A stretch of 64,000 bases of DNA from Epilithonimonas tenax DSM 16811 (lineage in GTDB: Bacteria > Bacteroidota > Bacteroidia > Flavobacteriales > Weeksellaceae), in assembly GCF_000428485.1 (NCBI RefSeq), contig NZ_AUAA01000018.1:1-64000 (forward strand), read 5' to 3'. The position numbers and the translations under genes are program-made. How positions within the stretch are numbered: the stretch's first letter is position 1; each line of letters opens with the position of its first letter. The notes below the pieces were generated by a model. That model was not told the origin of the DNA and searched no databases. It worked only from the letters and a program-made list of their open reading frames with translations. Below are positions 9,354 to 17,363 of the stretch, one piece after another.

Positions 9354-10313
9354 CTACTTTTCCAATTGCTGTATTTTTTTATTGAGCCAATCCCTTATAT
9401 CTTCATATACATATTCTTTAATATCCTCATTAAGTATTTCGTGCCGCATAGCAGGATAAATTTTAATTTTAACATCTGTAAATCCATCTTTTTGCATTTG
9501 TGTTACCGTTTTTTCAACCCCTTTTGCGAAGTCTCCTATCGGATCATCAGCTCCGCTTACAAAAAGAAAGGGAAATTCTTTTGGTAATTTTTCTGCCCAT
9601 TTTCTTTCCGTTGCCTGTTGGTTTAGAGAAACTAATGCGTAAAAACCATTATTGGTAAAAGGTACTCCGCATAGGCTGTCCCGGCAAAATGATTCACGGT
9701 TGGATTTGCTGAGGCTCAGCCAGCTGGTAAGGTCGCCATCTTTCTCGCCTTTAAAATGTTGATTATTAATTTTTGAAAAAGTTTGGTTGATGAATTTGCT
9801 CCTGTGTTTTGGGGCAATAATATTCTTAATGGACAGGAAAAATTTAGCCAAACCGATTCCGTTGATTTTTCCTCCCGTTCCCACGATGACTGCGCCTTTA
9901 AAATCGGCTTCCTGATTCTGAAGTAAGCATCTTGCAATGAAAGACCCCATAGAATGACCTAGTAAAAAGTGAGGAATGTTAGGGTAATTGTTTTCTAAAA
10001 ATGCAGCCATCGTTGCGGCATCGTCTATCAGTTGCTGCTTGGGATTTTCTTTTTGAAAATAGCCAAGTTCTTCCCGATTTTCCGCCGTTTTTCCGTGTCC
10101 GAGATGGTCATATAATAGAACTGCAAAACCATTGCTCGCCAGATATTCCGCAAAATCCTTATAACGACCGCTATGCTCCTGCATCCCGTGGAGAATAAGA
10201 ACCGTAGCCTTTGGTGATTCATTTATTGGTTCGGATAATTCATAAAAAAGCGTGTGCGAACCTGAGTTGCCAATTTTCTGCTTGATTATATAGCCTGATG
10301 TATGCCTTGCCAT
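9354..10313 (-). CDS. Alpha/beta hydrolase, monoacylglycerol-lipase-like
   Basis: A 319-residue serine hydrolase of the Hydrolase_4 / lysophospholipase (PldB, MGL) type. Ser121 is the nucleophile in GHSMG. The acid is probably the Asp of SGADDPIGD and the base the His of AMRHE. VLILHGMQEHSGRY near 38-51 is the oxyanion loop typical of monoacylglycerol lipases. It likely releases fatty acids from acylglycerols or lysolipids. The frame runs on to a TTG at 10355. I choose the ATG at 10313 because a TAnnTTTG -7 element lies between the two and would otherwise fall inside the gene. No signal peptide is visible, so it acts inside the cell. It precedes the lipid transporter genes. Confidence 0.85.
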   Translation of the reverse strand: MARHTSGYIIKQKIGNSGSHTLFYELSEPINESPKATVLILHGMQEHSGRYKDFAEYLASNGFAVLLYDHLGHGKTAENREELGYFQKENPKQQLIDDAATMAAFLENNYPNIPHFLLGHSMGSFIARCLLQNQEADFKGAVIVGTGGKINGIGLAKFFLSIKNIIAPKHRSKFINQTFSKINNQHFKGEKDGDLTSWLSLSKSNRESFCRDSLCGVPFTNNGFYALVSLNQQATERKWAEKLPKEFPFLFVSGADDPIGDFAKGVEKTVTQMQKDGFTDVKIKIYPAMRHEILNEDIKEYVYEDIRDWLNKKIQQLEK

Positions 10314-10352
10314 AGTCGGTTGGTTTTGCACAAAAACAAATTCTGCCCTTGA

Positions 10353-10360
10353 CAAAAGTA
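10353..10360 (-). promoter_or_regulatory. -7 element before hydrolase-mla genes
   Basis: TACTTTTG on the minus strand fits TAnnTTTG and lies 39 bases upstream of the ATG at 10313. No good TTTG -33 box is seen at normal spacing. It supports the downstream ATG rather than the TTG at 10355. Confidence 0.4.
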
Positions 10361-10397
10361 AGAGCAGAATAAAGTTAGATAAATTGGTTATTATACA

Positions 10398-10425
10398 AAA
10401 TCTCTTTTATTGATTAAAGAGAGAT
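10398..10425 (-). terminator. Terminator overlapping end of barrel gene
   Basis: On the minus strand an imperfect stem, AATCTCTCTTTA against AAAGAGATTTT, includes the stop codon of the barrel gene. It is followed by a T-rich run. It would separate the barrel gene from the hydrolase-mla unit. Confidence 0.55.
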
Positions 10426-11046
10426 TCGATATCCTAATGAAAGATTCCATCCACGGTTATAAGATGTTACGTTGTCTATATTGGAAAGATTACCTAATCC
10501 CAGGCCATATTGTCCTTTCAGATAGATTCCCCAAGGTGTTTCGTATCCGGCACCGAAATTAAATCCCCAATCGAATCCTTTAGTTTCATCGCTGCCACTA
10601 CCAAAGTTGATGTCGGTTTCCTGAGAACCGATTACTGGGATATTCTCTCCTTTATATTTACCGCTTACTCCAAATCCGATGTAAGGCCCTACCTCTGCAA
10701 AAATTCCTCCGGACTTTCCTCCTTCAATTTTATACTGATATCCGAGATTAACAGGGACTTCAAGGTAATCCATGCTGGTTTTGAAATCTCCGATGCTGGT
10801 AGTGGTTTTTGAGCCCTTGTTGCTGTAAAATAAACCGGGCTTTACGTAGAAACCTTGTGACAAAGGGATGTTAACGCCTGCCCCGATACGGAACCCCGTT
10901 TTGGAGTCATCGGATTCGGAAGAATTATCGCCTACCTCTGTCTTTATTTTATTAAAATTCAGACCTATTTCAGGGTCAATCGTTATTTGCGCCTTTACAG
11001 CGAAAGTAGTTGCACAAAGTGCAATGGCCAGTGTGATTTTTTTCAT
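10414..11046 (-). CDS. Outer-membrane beta-barrel protein
   Basis: A 210-residue exported protein with a clear signal peptide (MKKITLAIALCATTFAVKA, then Q). The remainder shows alternating hydrophobic strands rich in Gly, Tyr and Phe and ends in LGYRISL, typical of small Bacteroidota barrels of the PorT / OmpA-like (OMP_b-brl) group with about eight strands. No enzymatic motif is present. It lies between the second oleate hydratase and the hydrolase-transporter unit, so a role in lipid or fatty acid passage across the outer membrane is plausible but inferred. The gap to the upstream oleate hydratase is only 57 bases. Confidence 0.85.
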   Translation of the reverse strand: MKKITLAIALCATTFAVKAQITIDPEIGLNFNKIKTEVGDNSSESDDSKTGFRIGAGVNIPLSQGFYVKPGLFYSNKGSKTTTSIGDFKTSMDYLEVPVNLGYQYKIEGGKSGGIFAEVGPYIGFGVSGKYKGENIPVIGSQETDINFGSGSDETKGFDWGFNFGAGYETPWGIYLKGQYGLGLGNLSNIDNVTSYNRGWNLSLGYRISL

Positions 11047-11103
11047 TTTTTGTATTAATTTAAATTGTCAATCTAATATTGTCGTTAACAAAATTTTTTT
11101 TGT

Positions 11104-12693
11104 TTAATTTCTGTAAGAGGTATGAATGGCTTTTGCCAGCACGTCTGGTTTTTTCCAGTGTTCCGTTACTGGTGTTACTTTTTTATCGAGTCCGAGCAGG
11201 GTATAGACCGCAAGGCGTGCTGCACGAACCGAATATTCTTCTGTGAATACCATATCTTCCGGTATTTCCACAAACTGGCTGATAAGAGCCAGGTTGGTGC
11301 TGCCTTCAGGAACAACTGCAGGACGGTCTTTTTTAGCTCTTGGCTGAAACAAAGCATCGATGTAAGGCATCATACACGGAATAACATTGATAACGCTATC
11401 TTTTATTTCCTGTTCGTGTTTTTCAAAATGCAAATGATGAATCAACTCTGTCAAAATTTCTTCGCCCGTGCAATCAATCATCGGCTTTTTCACATAATCT
11501 CCCACTGCATCTGGATATAATCCGTAGCCCCAAAGAATAGTAGTATCATCGCCTTGCGCTTTGAAATGCGGTTGTGCAGCCACCACAATTGACATTCGCC
11601 ACGATGAATCTTTAAATGTCATCAAAGCTCCACTGCCCGGTTTGTTGCCAGTGTATTCTTCAATAAGTTTCAGAAATTTATTTCCTTTGAATGTTGGTGT
11701 GAAAGAATACCATTTTGTTTCGTCAGGTTTGGTAAAAAACGGGTCGGGATTACCCAACTTGCCGGGTTTCTTGTTGGCAATTTCACGCCATAATGCAAAA
11801 CTTGGCGGATTTGACGGCAAATATTTTGCAGGCGTGTTATAATCGCCGTTATTAGAATTGTCTGTAATGCATCCGTTGGTAAAGAATACCAAATCGCCTT
11901 CATTCACGGTTATTTTCTCTGTGTTTCCTTCTGCATTGATGCATTCTATTTCCGTTACGGTAATGCCATCATCATCGGCAAAATCCAAATCGGTAACGGT
12001 TTTTCTTAATGAAAAGTCCACTTTATGCTGGTCCAGAAATGCCTTCAACGGTAAGATAACGGATTCATATTGGTTGTATGGTGTTCTGGTAACCCCTTCG
12101 AGTGTTTCGATTCTTGAAAATTCCAACAGCATACGTTTCATATAGCGTTGAAATTCAAAAATACTGCTCCATTCCTGCCAGGCAAAAGTGGTTTGCCACA
12201 TATACCAAAAGTTGGTTGTAAAAAAATGATCGTCAAACCAATCACGAATAGTAATGTTGTCTAAATCATTTTCATCGGCAAAAAACAATTTCAAAAATTT
12301 CATCCGGTCCTGAGTATTGAAACCCATATCCGTTACAGGTAAAATGTTTCCGTTTTTGTCAATCAACCGCGCTTTTGCATTTGTCGGATTCGCGTGGTCA
12401 AATGCCAGAATTTCGTCTTTTACGGAAATGTTCGGGACATCCAGAGAAGGGATACGGGATGTTAATTCCCAAAAGTTTTCATAGGTTTCTTCGTTGAGCA
12501 TACGCCCGCCACGACAGATGAACCCTTTTTCTTTAGTTCCTGCACCATCGTTGCTACCGCCCAAAATCGGCAGGGCTTCAATGATGTGAATGTTTTCGCC
12601 TTTAAAGCCTCCGTCTTCTAACAGATATACGGCGCCGGCAAGACTTGCCAATCCGCCTCCGATGAAATATGCATGTTTGTTCGAATTGCTCAT
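11104..12693 (-). CDS. Oleate hydratase family protein lacking the catalytic Glu
   Basis: A 529-residue member of the oleate hydratase (MCRA) family, about 60 residues shorter than its neighbour. The FAD site is YFIGGGLASLAGA at 9-21. The RGGRE motif reads RGGRM here, so Met65 stands where the canonical catalytic Glu would be. Tyr184 in FQRYMKRM is kept at the expected 119-residue spacing. Met in this place is known from the monomeric Rhodococcus-type enzyme OhyRe, so activity is still likely. No signal peptide. It follows the AraC regulator by 99 bases and precedes the barrel gene. Substrate range may differ from that of the 4881-6650 enzyme. Confidence 0.9.
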   Translation of the reverse strand: MSNSNKHAYFIGGGLASLAGAVYLLEDGGFKGENIHIIEALPILGGSNDGAGTKEKGFICRGGRMLNEETYENFWELTSRIPSLDVPNISVKDEILAFDHANPTNAKARLIDKNGNILPVTDMGFNTQDRMKFLKLFFADENDLDNITIRDWFDDHFFTTNFWYMWQTTFAWQEWSSIFEFQRYMKRMLLEFSRIETLEGVTRTPYNQYESVILPLKAFLDQHKVDFSLRKTVTDLDFADDDGITVTEIECINAEGNTEKITVNEGDLVFFTNGCITDNSNNGDYNTPAKYLPSNPPSFALWREIANKKPGKLGNPDPFFTKPDETKWYSFTPTFKGNKFLKLIEEYTGNKPGSGALMTFKDSSWRMSIVVAAQPHFKAQGDDTTILWGYGLYPDAVGDYVKKPMIDCTGEEILTELIHHLHFEKHEQEIKDSVINVIPCMMPYIDALFQPRAKKDRPAVVPEGSTNLALISQFVEIPEDMVFTEEYSVRAARLAVYTLLGLDKKVTPVTEHWKKPDVLAKAIHTSYRN

Positions 12694-12700
12694 ATGATAT

Positions 12701-12727
12701 TTTTTTTAGGTTATTTTTATATGATAA
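12701..12727 (-). promoter_or_regulatory. Leader motif before second oleate hydratase
   Basis: On the minus strand TTATCATATA, an AT tract and CTAAAAAAA precede the start codon, as at 6658-6683. A possible -7 element, TACCTTTA, overlaps its upstream edge. Confidence 0.35.
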
Positions 12728-12792
12728 AGGTATTGATATACATTAATTCCTTGGTATCCCTAAATTCGAAAATCATATACGGAATTTCTTTT

Positions 12793-13668
12793 TTAAAAAT
12801 GCTGTTGTCTTCGGTACCTTTGGGGCGATATTGACGCATGCTTTTTAAAGAAACGGCCGAATGCAGAGGTAGAATTAAAGCCTGTTTCAAAAGCAATCTG
12901 AGAAATATTTTTTTCTGGATAGCCGAGCAGAACGCAAACCTCTTTTAATAAGGCCTCATCAATAATCTGATGCGGCGTTTTGCCGGTCGCTTTTTTTACA
13001 ATCAGAATAAGATATTTGTTGGAAATGAATAGCTTGTCCGCATAGTATTGTACGTCCTTATGCTGCAAAATATTTTCTTTCACCAATTCATTGAATTTAA
13101 AAAAAATATGATTGTTATCCTGTGGAGTGGGATATGCGTTGTCTTTTCTGCCTTCATCAATTAGAACTGCAACTTCCAATAAAATATTAATAATAATAGT
13201 ACGAAAAATATCTTCTGTAAAACGACCATTCCTCGTGGTCTGCTGCTGAAGATATTCCAACAAATTGATTAAGTGTTTACTACTTGCTTCGTTGGAAATA
13301 ACTACATTAAAGGTAGTTTTATTGAATAGAGACAGATTCTCGATAAAAAATGGATTAGAAATGTTCTTAAGCAGGAAATTCTTTTCAAAGAATAGAACCT
13401 TCATGCGGAAATCTTTGCTGGTATTTACAAATTTTATAATTGTTGACGGAGCAGATATCAGGAATCCGTTTTGGGATATATTGTAATGGTGATTATCAAT
13501 TTCTAAATCAATACTACCGGAAACACAGATGCAGAATGCATAAAAATCCATGCGGAACAGTCTTTTTGGGAATTCAAAAATGAGTTTTCCTGAAGATATA
13601 TAGTAAGGTTCATCACAGTGTACCTGATAAAAAGATAATATTTCTTTAATACTTTCGTAAGCTTTCAT
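12793..13668 (-). CDS. AraC-family transcriptional regulator
   Basis: A 291-residue regulator. The N-terminal 170 residues form a cupin-like sensor region. The C-terminal 100 residues hold the double helix-turn-helix of AraC proteins: VQYYADKLFISNKYL and, as the second helix pair, NISQIAFETGFNSTSAFGRFFKKH. It lies directly upstream of the Met-type oleate hydratase on the same strand. It is the obvious candidate regulator of the lipid block, possibly sensing a fatty acid, though the ligand is not shown. Confidence 0.92.
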   Translation of the reverse strand: MKAYESIKEILSFYQVHCDEPYYISSGKLIFEFPKRLFRMDFYAFCICVSGSIDLEIDNHHYNISQNGFLISAPSTIIKFVNTSKDFRMKVLFFEKNFLLKNISNPFFIENLSLFNKTTFNVVISNEASSKHLINLLEYLQQQTTRNGRFTEDIFRTIIINILLEVAVLIDEGRKDNAYPTPQDNNHIFFKFNELVKENILQHKDVQYYADKLFISNKYLILIVKKATGKTPHQIIDEALLKEVCVLLGYPEKNISQIAFETGFNSTSAFGRFFKKHASISPQRYRRQQHF

Positions 13669-13701
13669 AGTTCCTTATTTAATTCAACAATTTATAAAAT
13701 A

Positions 13702-14259
13702 TTATTGATTTGTAATGTCAGGAATAGTTCTGTAAGTCCTTTCAAACATTTCTATAATATTTCTTTCCTCTTTGTCAATATCCTGAACATTGTTGTTAAG
13801 TAACATATATGAGCTGATCGATGGATATTCAATATGGGAAAATGTCTCGTTACCTACTTTACTCTGAATATACTGAGAATAGACCCGAAACCTCTGATTA
13901 TTTGGTAAATGCTCAGTTAACTTTTTAGGATTAGAAAAATCGATAGATCTTGCGGAACACAACCCAAAACTACAATCAGGATGCTTATCAAGCAAGGTCG
14001 GAATTAAGGAAATACAGGTATCTAGTATTTTGACAACAGTTTTGAAAGTATTTTTATTAATAATTTTATTGTACTTATAGTCGCTTCCCCGGTCTTTTTT
14101 ACAATAAAATTTGAGAGCAATTACATTTCCATTATGATACTCTGCCCTAATAATATAATGCAGTTTAATATCGGTACAGAAGAATTTGTATATATATGTA
14201 AAAAGATGGTCGGAACCATCTTTACAATTATCTTTCTGTATGAATTTTAACTCGTACAA
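13702..14259 (-). CDS. Protein of unknown function
   Basis: A 185-residue soluble protein that I do not recognise. It has no signal peptide or membrane segment. It is rich in Asn, Lys, Tyr and Ile and contains several Cys (KDNCKD, KFFCTD, FYCKK, PDCSFGLCSARS). The C-terminal third is polar and helical. It lies 33 bases upstream of the AraC gene and could be co-transcribed with it, but AT content and codon use look different from the lipid genes. It is preceded by the small ORF at 14271-14411, 11 bases away. Confidence 0.6.
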   Translation of the reverse strand: MYELKFIQKDNCKDGSDHLFTYIYKFFCTDIKLHYIIRAEYHNGNVIALKFYCKKDRGSDYKYNKIINKNTFKTVVKILDTCISLIPTLLDKHPDCSFGLCSARSIDFSNPKKLTEHLPNNQRFRVYSQYIQSKVGNETFSHIEYPSISSYMLLNNNVQDIDKEERNIIEMFERTYRTIPDITNQ

Positions 14260-14270
14260 ATTTTTAAAGT

Positions 14271-14411
14271 TTAATTTATCACTCTTTTAGAACTGTGTGC
14301 GGACACAACAACTTTCCTGCCCTTAAGATCTGCGGCAGAAATCTTTACAGAAACTACTGTTCTCAATGGTTTCCAGTTCAGCTTCTCTCCTTTTGATATC
14401 GTCTTTTTCAT
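14271..14411 (-). CDS. Small basic protein (46 residues)
   Basis: A 46-residue ORF that starts MKKTISKGEKLNWK and ends SAHSSKRVIN. It is strongly basic, with SVKISAADLKGRKVVVSAH in the centre, and no Cys or membrane segment. Support comes from a well-formed promoter 21 bases upstream and from the following gene only 11 bases downstream. There is no clear ribosome binding site, which is normal in this phylum. Function unknown. Confidence 0.4.
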   Translation of the reverse strand: MKKTISKGEKLNWKPLRTVVSVKISAADLKGRKVVVSAHSSKRVIN

Positions 14412-14432
14412 TATAGAATATATTGTGCTTTA

Positions 14433-14462
14433 CAAAAATACAAAATTTATTCCTATTTGCAA
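14433..14462 (-). promoter_or_regulatory. Promoter of small ORF and 13702-14259
   Basis: On the minus strand TTGC (from 14462) is followed by TATTTTTG (14440-14433), a TAnnTTTG match, with about 18 bases between. The predicted transcription start is 15-20 bases before the ATG at 14411. Confidence 0.5.
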
Positions 14463-14496
14463 GTTGGAAAAATTTGACCTAAGTTTAAATATATTA

Positions 14497-15231
14497 TCAT
14501 TTATTATTTAAAAAATCAATTTCTTTGTGAATGTCAATCAGAACCAAAAATACTTCTATATCTTCTTCATATTCATAATCCTCACCATATACTTTCATTG
14601 CAAATTTTATGAAATATCCCAAAAAGCCTAGTGCAATAAAACAATGAAATTTATAGCACTCTAAAGAATGTGATGTAAACTTCGGATAAATAGATGCTTC
14701 CGCCCGGTTGTGACCTTCGTCAAAATGCGATATTAAATTTATGACATTATTACTTCCAGAATGTGCAATTTCGGAAAGTTGTCTGTACAACTCCTTCGTG
14801 GTATTATTAAATACATTATTTACATTAGGTGTTTTCTTTTCTAGCTTAGAAACCTCTTTTTTCTCAAGCTCAATTAGCCTGGTGAGTGCCTCAAGTTGCT
14901 TTCTAATTAAAGTTGATGCTTCAATTATATCACCGGACATTATTAAATTGTTAATCAAAAAATGTGTCCTTATATAAGATGCAGATACACCAATCTGGTA
15001 CGAGATATTATCATCAAGATTCTTAACAGGTGTATGGAAATTCTTTGAAATTGTCAACATAAGACCGTCCAATATCAACTTAAAGTCTGGTAACTTTTCA
15101 ATTTCGGCTTCAGCCAACTTGTACTGCTCCTCGGAACCTTCTCGTGATTTTTCCGAATTGATTATAAAATTGGAAATTTCTTCCATATAATCCGCTACAA
15201 TCTCTATAAATTCTCTATCATTTGTTTCCAT
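14497..15231 (-). CDS. Unknown helical protein, DUF5677-like character
   Basis: A 244-residue, almost wholly helical acidic protein. The segment ASTLIRKQLEALTRLIELEK, then ELYRQLSEIAHSGSNN, recalls the pattern of DUF5677/HEPN-like proteins in which an R/E-rich helix is followed by an H-containing helix. That resemblance is weak and no RxxxxH ribonuclease motif is certain. There is no membrane segment. Inverted repeats at 15249-15297 lie just upstream. It may belong to an accessory or defence gene set, but this is only a possibility. Confidence 0.6.
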   Translation of the reverse strand: METNDREFIEIVADYMEEISNFIINSEKSREGSEEQYKLAEAEIEKLPDFKLILDGLMLTISKNFHTPVKNLDDNISYQIGVSASYIRTHFLINNLIMSGDIIEASTLIRKQLEALTRLIELEKKEVSKLEKKTPNVNNVFNNTTKELYRQLSEIAHSGSNNVINLISHFDEGHNRAEASIYPKFTSHSLECYKFHCFIALGFLGYFIKFAMKVYGEDYEYEEDIEVFLVLIDIHKEIDFLNNK

Positions 15232-15248
15232 GAAGTTATTTGGATCTA

Positions 15249-15297
15249 ATATACGATTTCCTAGGTGATTGAGAATTAATTAGAAATTATCGTATAT
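15249..15297. repeat. Inverted repeat before 14497-15231
   Basis: ATATACGAT (15249-15257) and ATCGTATAT (15289-15297) are perfect 9-bp inverted arms 31 bases apart, in the promoter region of the gene ending at 14497. They could be operator half sites. Confidence 0.4.
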
Positions 15298-15417
15298 CTC
15301 AAATACTTTCGATTCCAAATTGCTCAAACTTAAATTATGTATTTAAAACTGATATAAGTGTACAATTATTTTAATTTTATTTTTTCCTGATATGACAAAA
15401 ACGATGACTCCGCGTAT

Positions 15418-16002
15418 TTATTTATTTATTTCTTCATACTCATCACGAAATCTTTTGTAATGCTCTATCGAATTGAAGAAATTAGTTTGCAAGTTGATTT
15501 GCCCTAAGACCATACTGAAATAGTAGTTATAAATACTTTTAAGATCATCATCCAGTTTATTCAGTAAAAAATAATAGTACATTCTCCAACGAAACCAATC
15601 ATCATATTTTCCAAAGAATAACCAATTATTAAAATGCATAGTTATATAATGATTTAGAGCATCCACCCCAAACTCATATTCAATTTGAAGATTTTCCTGA
15701 CCAAACATTTTGCTTTCTAAATCTGCAATTGTACTTGCATATATATTTTTTCCATACATATTTTTAAAAAATACTCTATGGTAATATTCGTTACTTTGCA
15801 GATAATCGTATTTGTCGGTGAGGATGTCATCTAACTGAGCAACGAGATGAATTTCCAAGCAATTATGCTCAATAGCGCCGATTTGCAACCATTTTTTGAA
15901 GTTAAAATCTTGGATTAGATCTTTTCCCATATGATTAGCGAATTCGACAGCTCGATCCATAGCATTCCACCAAATTTGAGGAGAAAAATTAATTCCATTC
16001 AT
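15418..16002 (-). CDS. Protein of unknown function, aromatic-rich
   Basis: A 194-residue protein that I do not recognise. It is unusually rich in Trp, Tyr and Phe (for example HFNNWLFFGKYDDWFRWRMYY) and in Asn and Asp. No signal peptide is seen and the aromatic stretches are not membrane-like. It lies 55 bases downstream of the XRE regulator on the same strand, so the two probably form an operon. A regulator-effector pair is possible, but nothing in it marks a toxin. Confidence 0.6.
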   Translation of the reverse strand: MNGINFSPQIWWNAMDRAVEFANHMGKDLIQDFNFKKWLQIGAIEHNCLEIHLVAQLDDILTDKYDYLQSNEYYHRVFFKNMYGKNIYASTIADLESKMFGQENLQIEYEFGVDALNHYITMHFNNWLFFGKYDDWFRWRMYYYFLLNKLDDDLKSIYNYYFSMVLGQINLQTNFFNSIEHYKRFRDEYEEINK

Positions 16003-16057
16003 AAATATAGTTTTGGATTATTAGTTTGTGTTGCGAATAGATTATGGTTTCTGTAAA

Positions 16058-16402
16058 TTAAAGAGGTTCAATTTTCAATATCTCAATATCTACAATTCTG
16101 GTCCCGTTTTCATTATAAATCTGCTTCACAGTTACTTTAATCTTATCATATTTTGGTGTGGGAAAATTCATTAATTCAGAAATGTTTAAAAATCCAAAAG
16201 CTTTCGCTAATAAAGCAATATGGCGTGTAGAATATTTATGATTTTCCTTTATATTTTCAACATTACCGACAAAGCTTTTAGTTAAGCCCATTTTTAAACT
16301 TAATTTTTCTTGAGAAATTTCTTTCTCCATTCTAAGTCTCTTAATATGATTAATGAAGTCATAATCAAATTGAGTTGTTTCAAAAACAAAAGTTTTTTCC
16401 AT
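16058..16402 (-). CDS. XRE-family helix-turn-helix regulator
   Basis: A 114-residue DNA-binding protein. The HTH spans about residues 17-70: FINHIKRLRMEKEISQEKLS, LKMGLTKSFVGNVENIKENH, STRHIALLAKAFGF. The C-terminal 35 residues may be a dimer or ligand part. It probably represses its own promoter, because an 18-bp palindrome lies 17 bases upstream of the start. Downstream partner: 15418-16002. Confidence 0.85.
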   Translation of the reverse strand: MEKTFVFETTQFDYDFINHIKRLRMEKEISQEKLSLKMGLTKSFVGNVENIKENHKYSTRHIALLAKAFGFLNISELMNFPTPKYDKIKVTVKQIYNENGTRIVDIEILKIEPL

Positions 16403-16419
16403 AATTTTTTTAAAAAATC

Positions 16420-16437
16420 ACACCTATATATTGGTGT
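16420..16437. promoter_or_regulatory. Probable XRE operator
   Basis: ACACCTATATATTGGTGT is an 18-bp palindrome with a single mismatched pair. It sits between the divergent XRE start and a plus-strand promoter at 16453-16460, so one bound dimer could control both directions. Confidence 0.5.
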
Positions 16438-16452
16438 ATTGAAATTTATTCT

Positions 16453-16460
16453 TATATTTG
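16453..16460 (+). promoter_or_regulatory. Plus-strand -7 element
   Basis: TATATTTG matches TAnnTTTG. TTGG at 16431-16434 lies 18 bases upstream as a weak -33 box, inside the palindrome. It points into the structured, apparently non-coding stretch that follows. Confidence 0.5.
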
Positions 16461-16499
16461 TTCTAGCGAATTGATAATTAGCCCATATAGGGAAATTAA

Positions 16500-16730
16500 A
16501 ACGATGTATCTCGGACCGAAAAGACCAATTTTACCTTCGAGATTATCGTGAAATCGCTCCATGTCTAAAAGTTTCTTACTTTTGCATACGGCATGCGAGC
16601 GGTTCTCACGTTAGCTTTAGAAGGTAATCTTTAGATGAAAATTTAAAGAAGGGTTTGGTCGCCCTCGGTTCTAAAGTGTGAGACCGTTCCATGCTATTTT
16701 TGCATTTAACTCCTCATCTTAAACGCATCG
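16500..16730 (+). ncRNA. Candidate structured RNA
   Basis: No convincing ORF is present, but the sequence folds strongly. Hairpin 1 pairs ACGAT and ATCTCG (16501-16513) with CGAGAT and ATCGT (about 16538-16550). Hairpin 2 pairs GCATG, CGGT, CTCAC and CTTTAGAA (16591-16622) with TTCTAAAG, GTGAG, ACCG and CATGC (16669-16694), giving a long interrupted stem. TTTTGCAT occurs on both sides of hairpin 2. An outer AACGATG / CATCGTT pair (about 16499 and 16725) could close the whole. The promoter at 16453 would transcribe it. I do not recognise it as 6S, SRP, tmRNA or a known riboswitch. A decayed mobile-element end is an alternative. Confidence 0.35.
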
Positions 16731-17363
16731 TTCCATATATAAAATAATATTTATGAGGACGACATTTTCAACCATTCTGCTTATTTGCCCACCGGAATAG
16801 TCCGCCAGCATAACAGAAAAAAATTACAGCTTTATGCCAGTTTTGCTTGCAAAATGCTGGATTGGTATAACCTACATATTATCGACAAACTCCGAAATTC
16901 CTTTAAAAGTAAAAGGAAAGCCAGACTACGCTTTAAACTCGCACATTAAAAGTACTCGCTTTCTTTTGATTTTCCAAATTATTTTCAGCACGAAGGGAAT
17001 TTAATACTGAAGACAAAAAAATTCAACGGTTTGTATAATGCATATGGTTACTGTTGTTTTTAGATTTCAATAGAATGTTTTCTCATTTAGAAATGACACT
17101 TTACAATGAGTTTACTCATTGCGGCTTTACAGCTTACACGGGACACGATTTCATTCATATTATTTCAAGATGTGCTAGGGCAGGAGGTTTTGCTATGTCC
17201 TTACTGAAGCTTCCTCCCAAGCATCATCAAATAGATACGCTAAAAACATATTCAAGAAACAGAAAGTGTAACGTAACCATAGAAAAACAAAAGCCCTTTC
17301 CACAAAAGTTGACTGCTAGCGTAGGAAAGAGCAAAGTCTAACGAATTAAACCTATTCAAAAGT
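16731..17363 (+). other. Region without clear gene before susC
   Basis: No supported gene. A hairpin pairs CCAG and TTTTGC with GCAAAA and CTGG near 16840-16857, and CCAGCAT/ATGCTGG arms enclose it. ORFs here are short and of low quality; the 95-codon frame at 17054-17341 has no recognisable features. CTTTCC and GGAAAG, 25 bases apart near 17298-17333, form a weak hairpin just before the susC start. A regulated 5' leader for the SusC-SusD operon is possible. Confidence 0.4.

Noticed and set aside
10314-10355. TTG start for the alpha/beta hydrolase
   Set aside because: It would place a -7 promoter element inside the gene; ATG 10313 fits better.
16591-16694. tRNA, 6S or SRP RNA
   Set aside because: No cloverleaf, GGAA loop or 6S-like central bubble could be fitted to the hairpin.
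17054-17341. 95-codon ORF before susC
   Set aside because: Composition is odd (many His, Cys, Lys), no domain or signal, and it lies in a hairpin-rich leader. Probably a chance frame.
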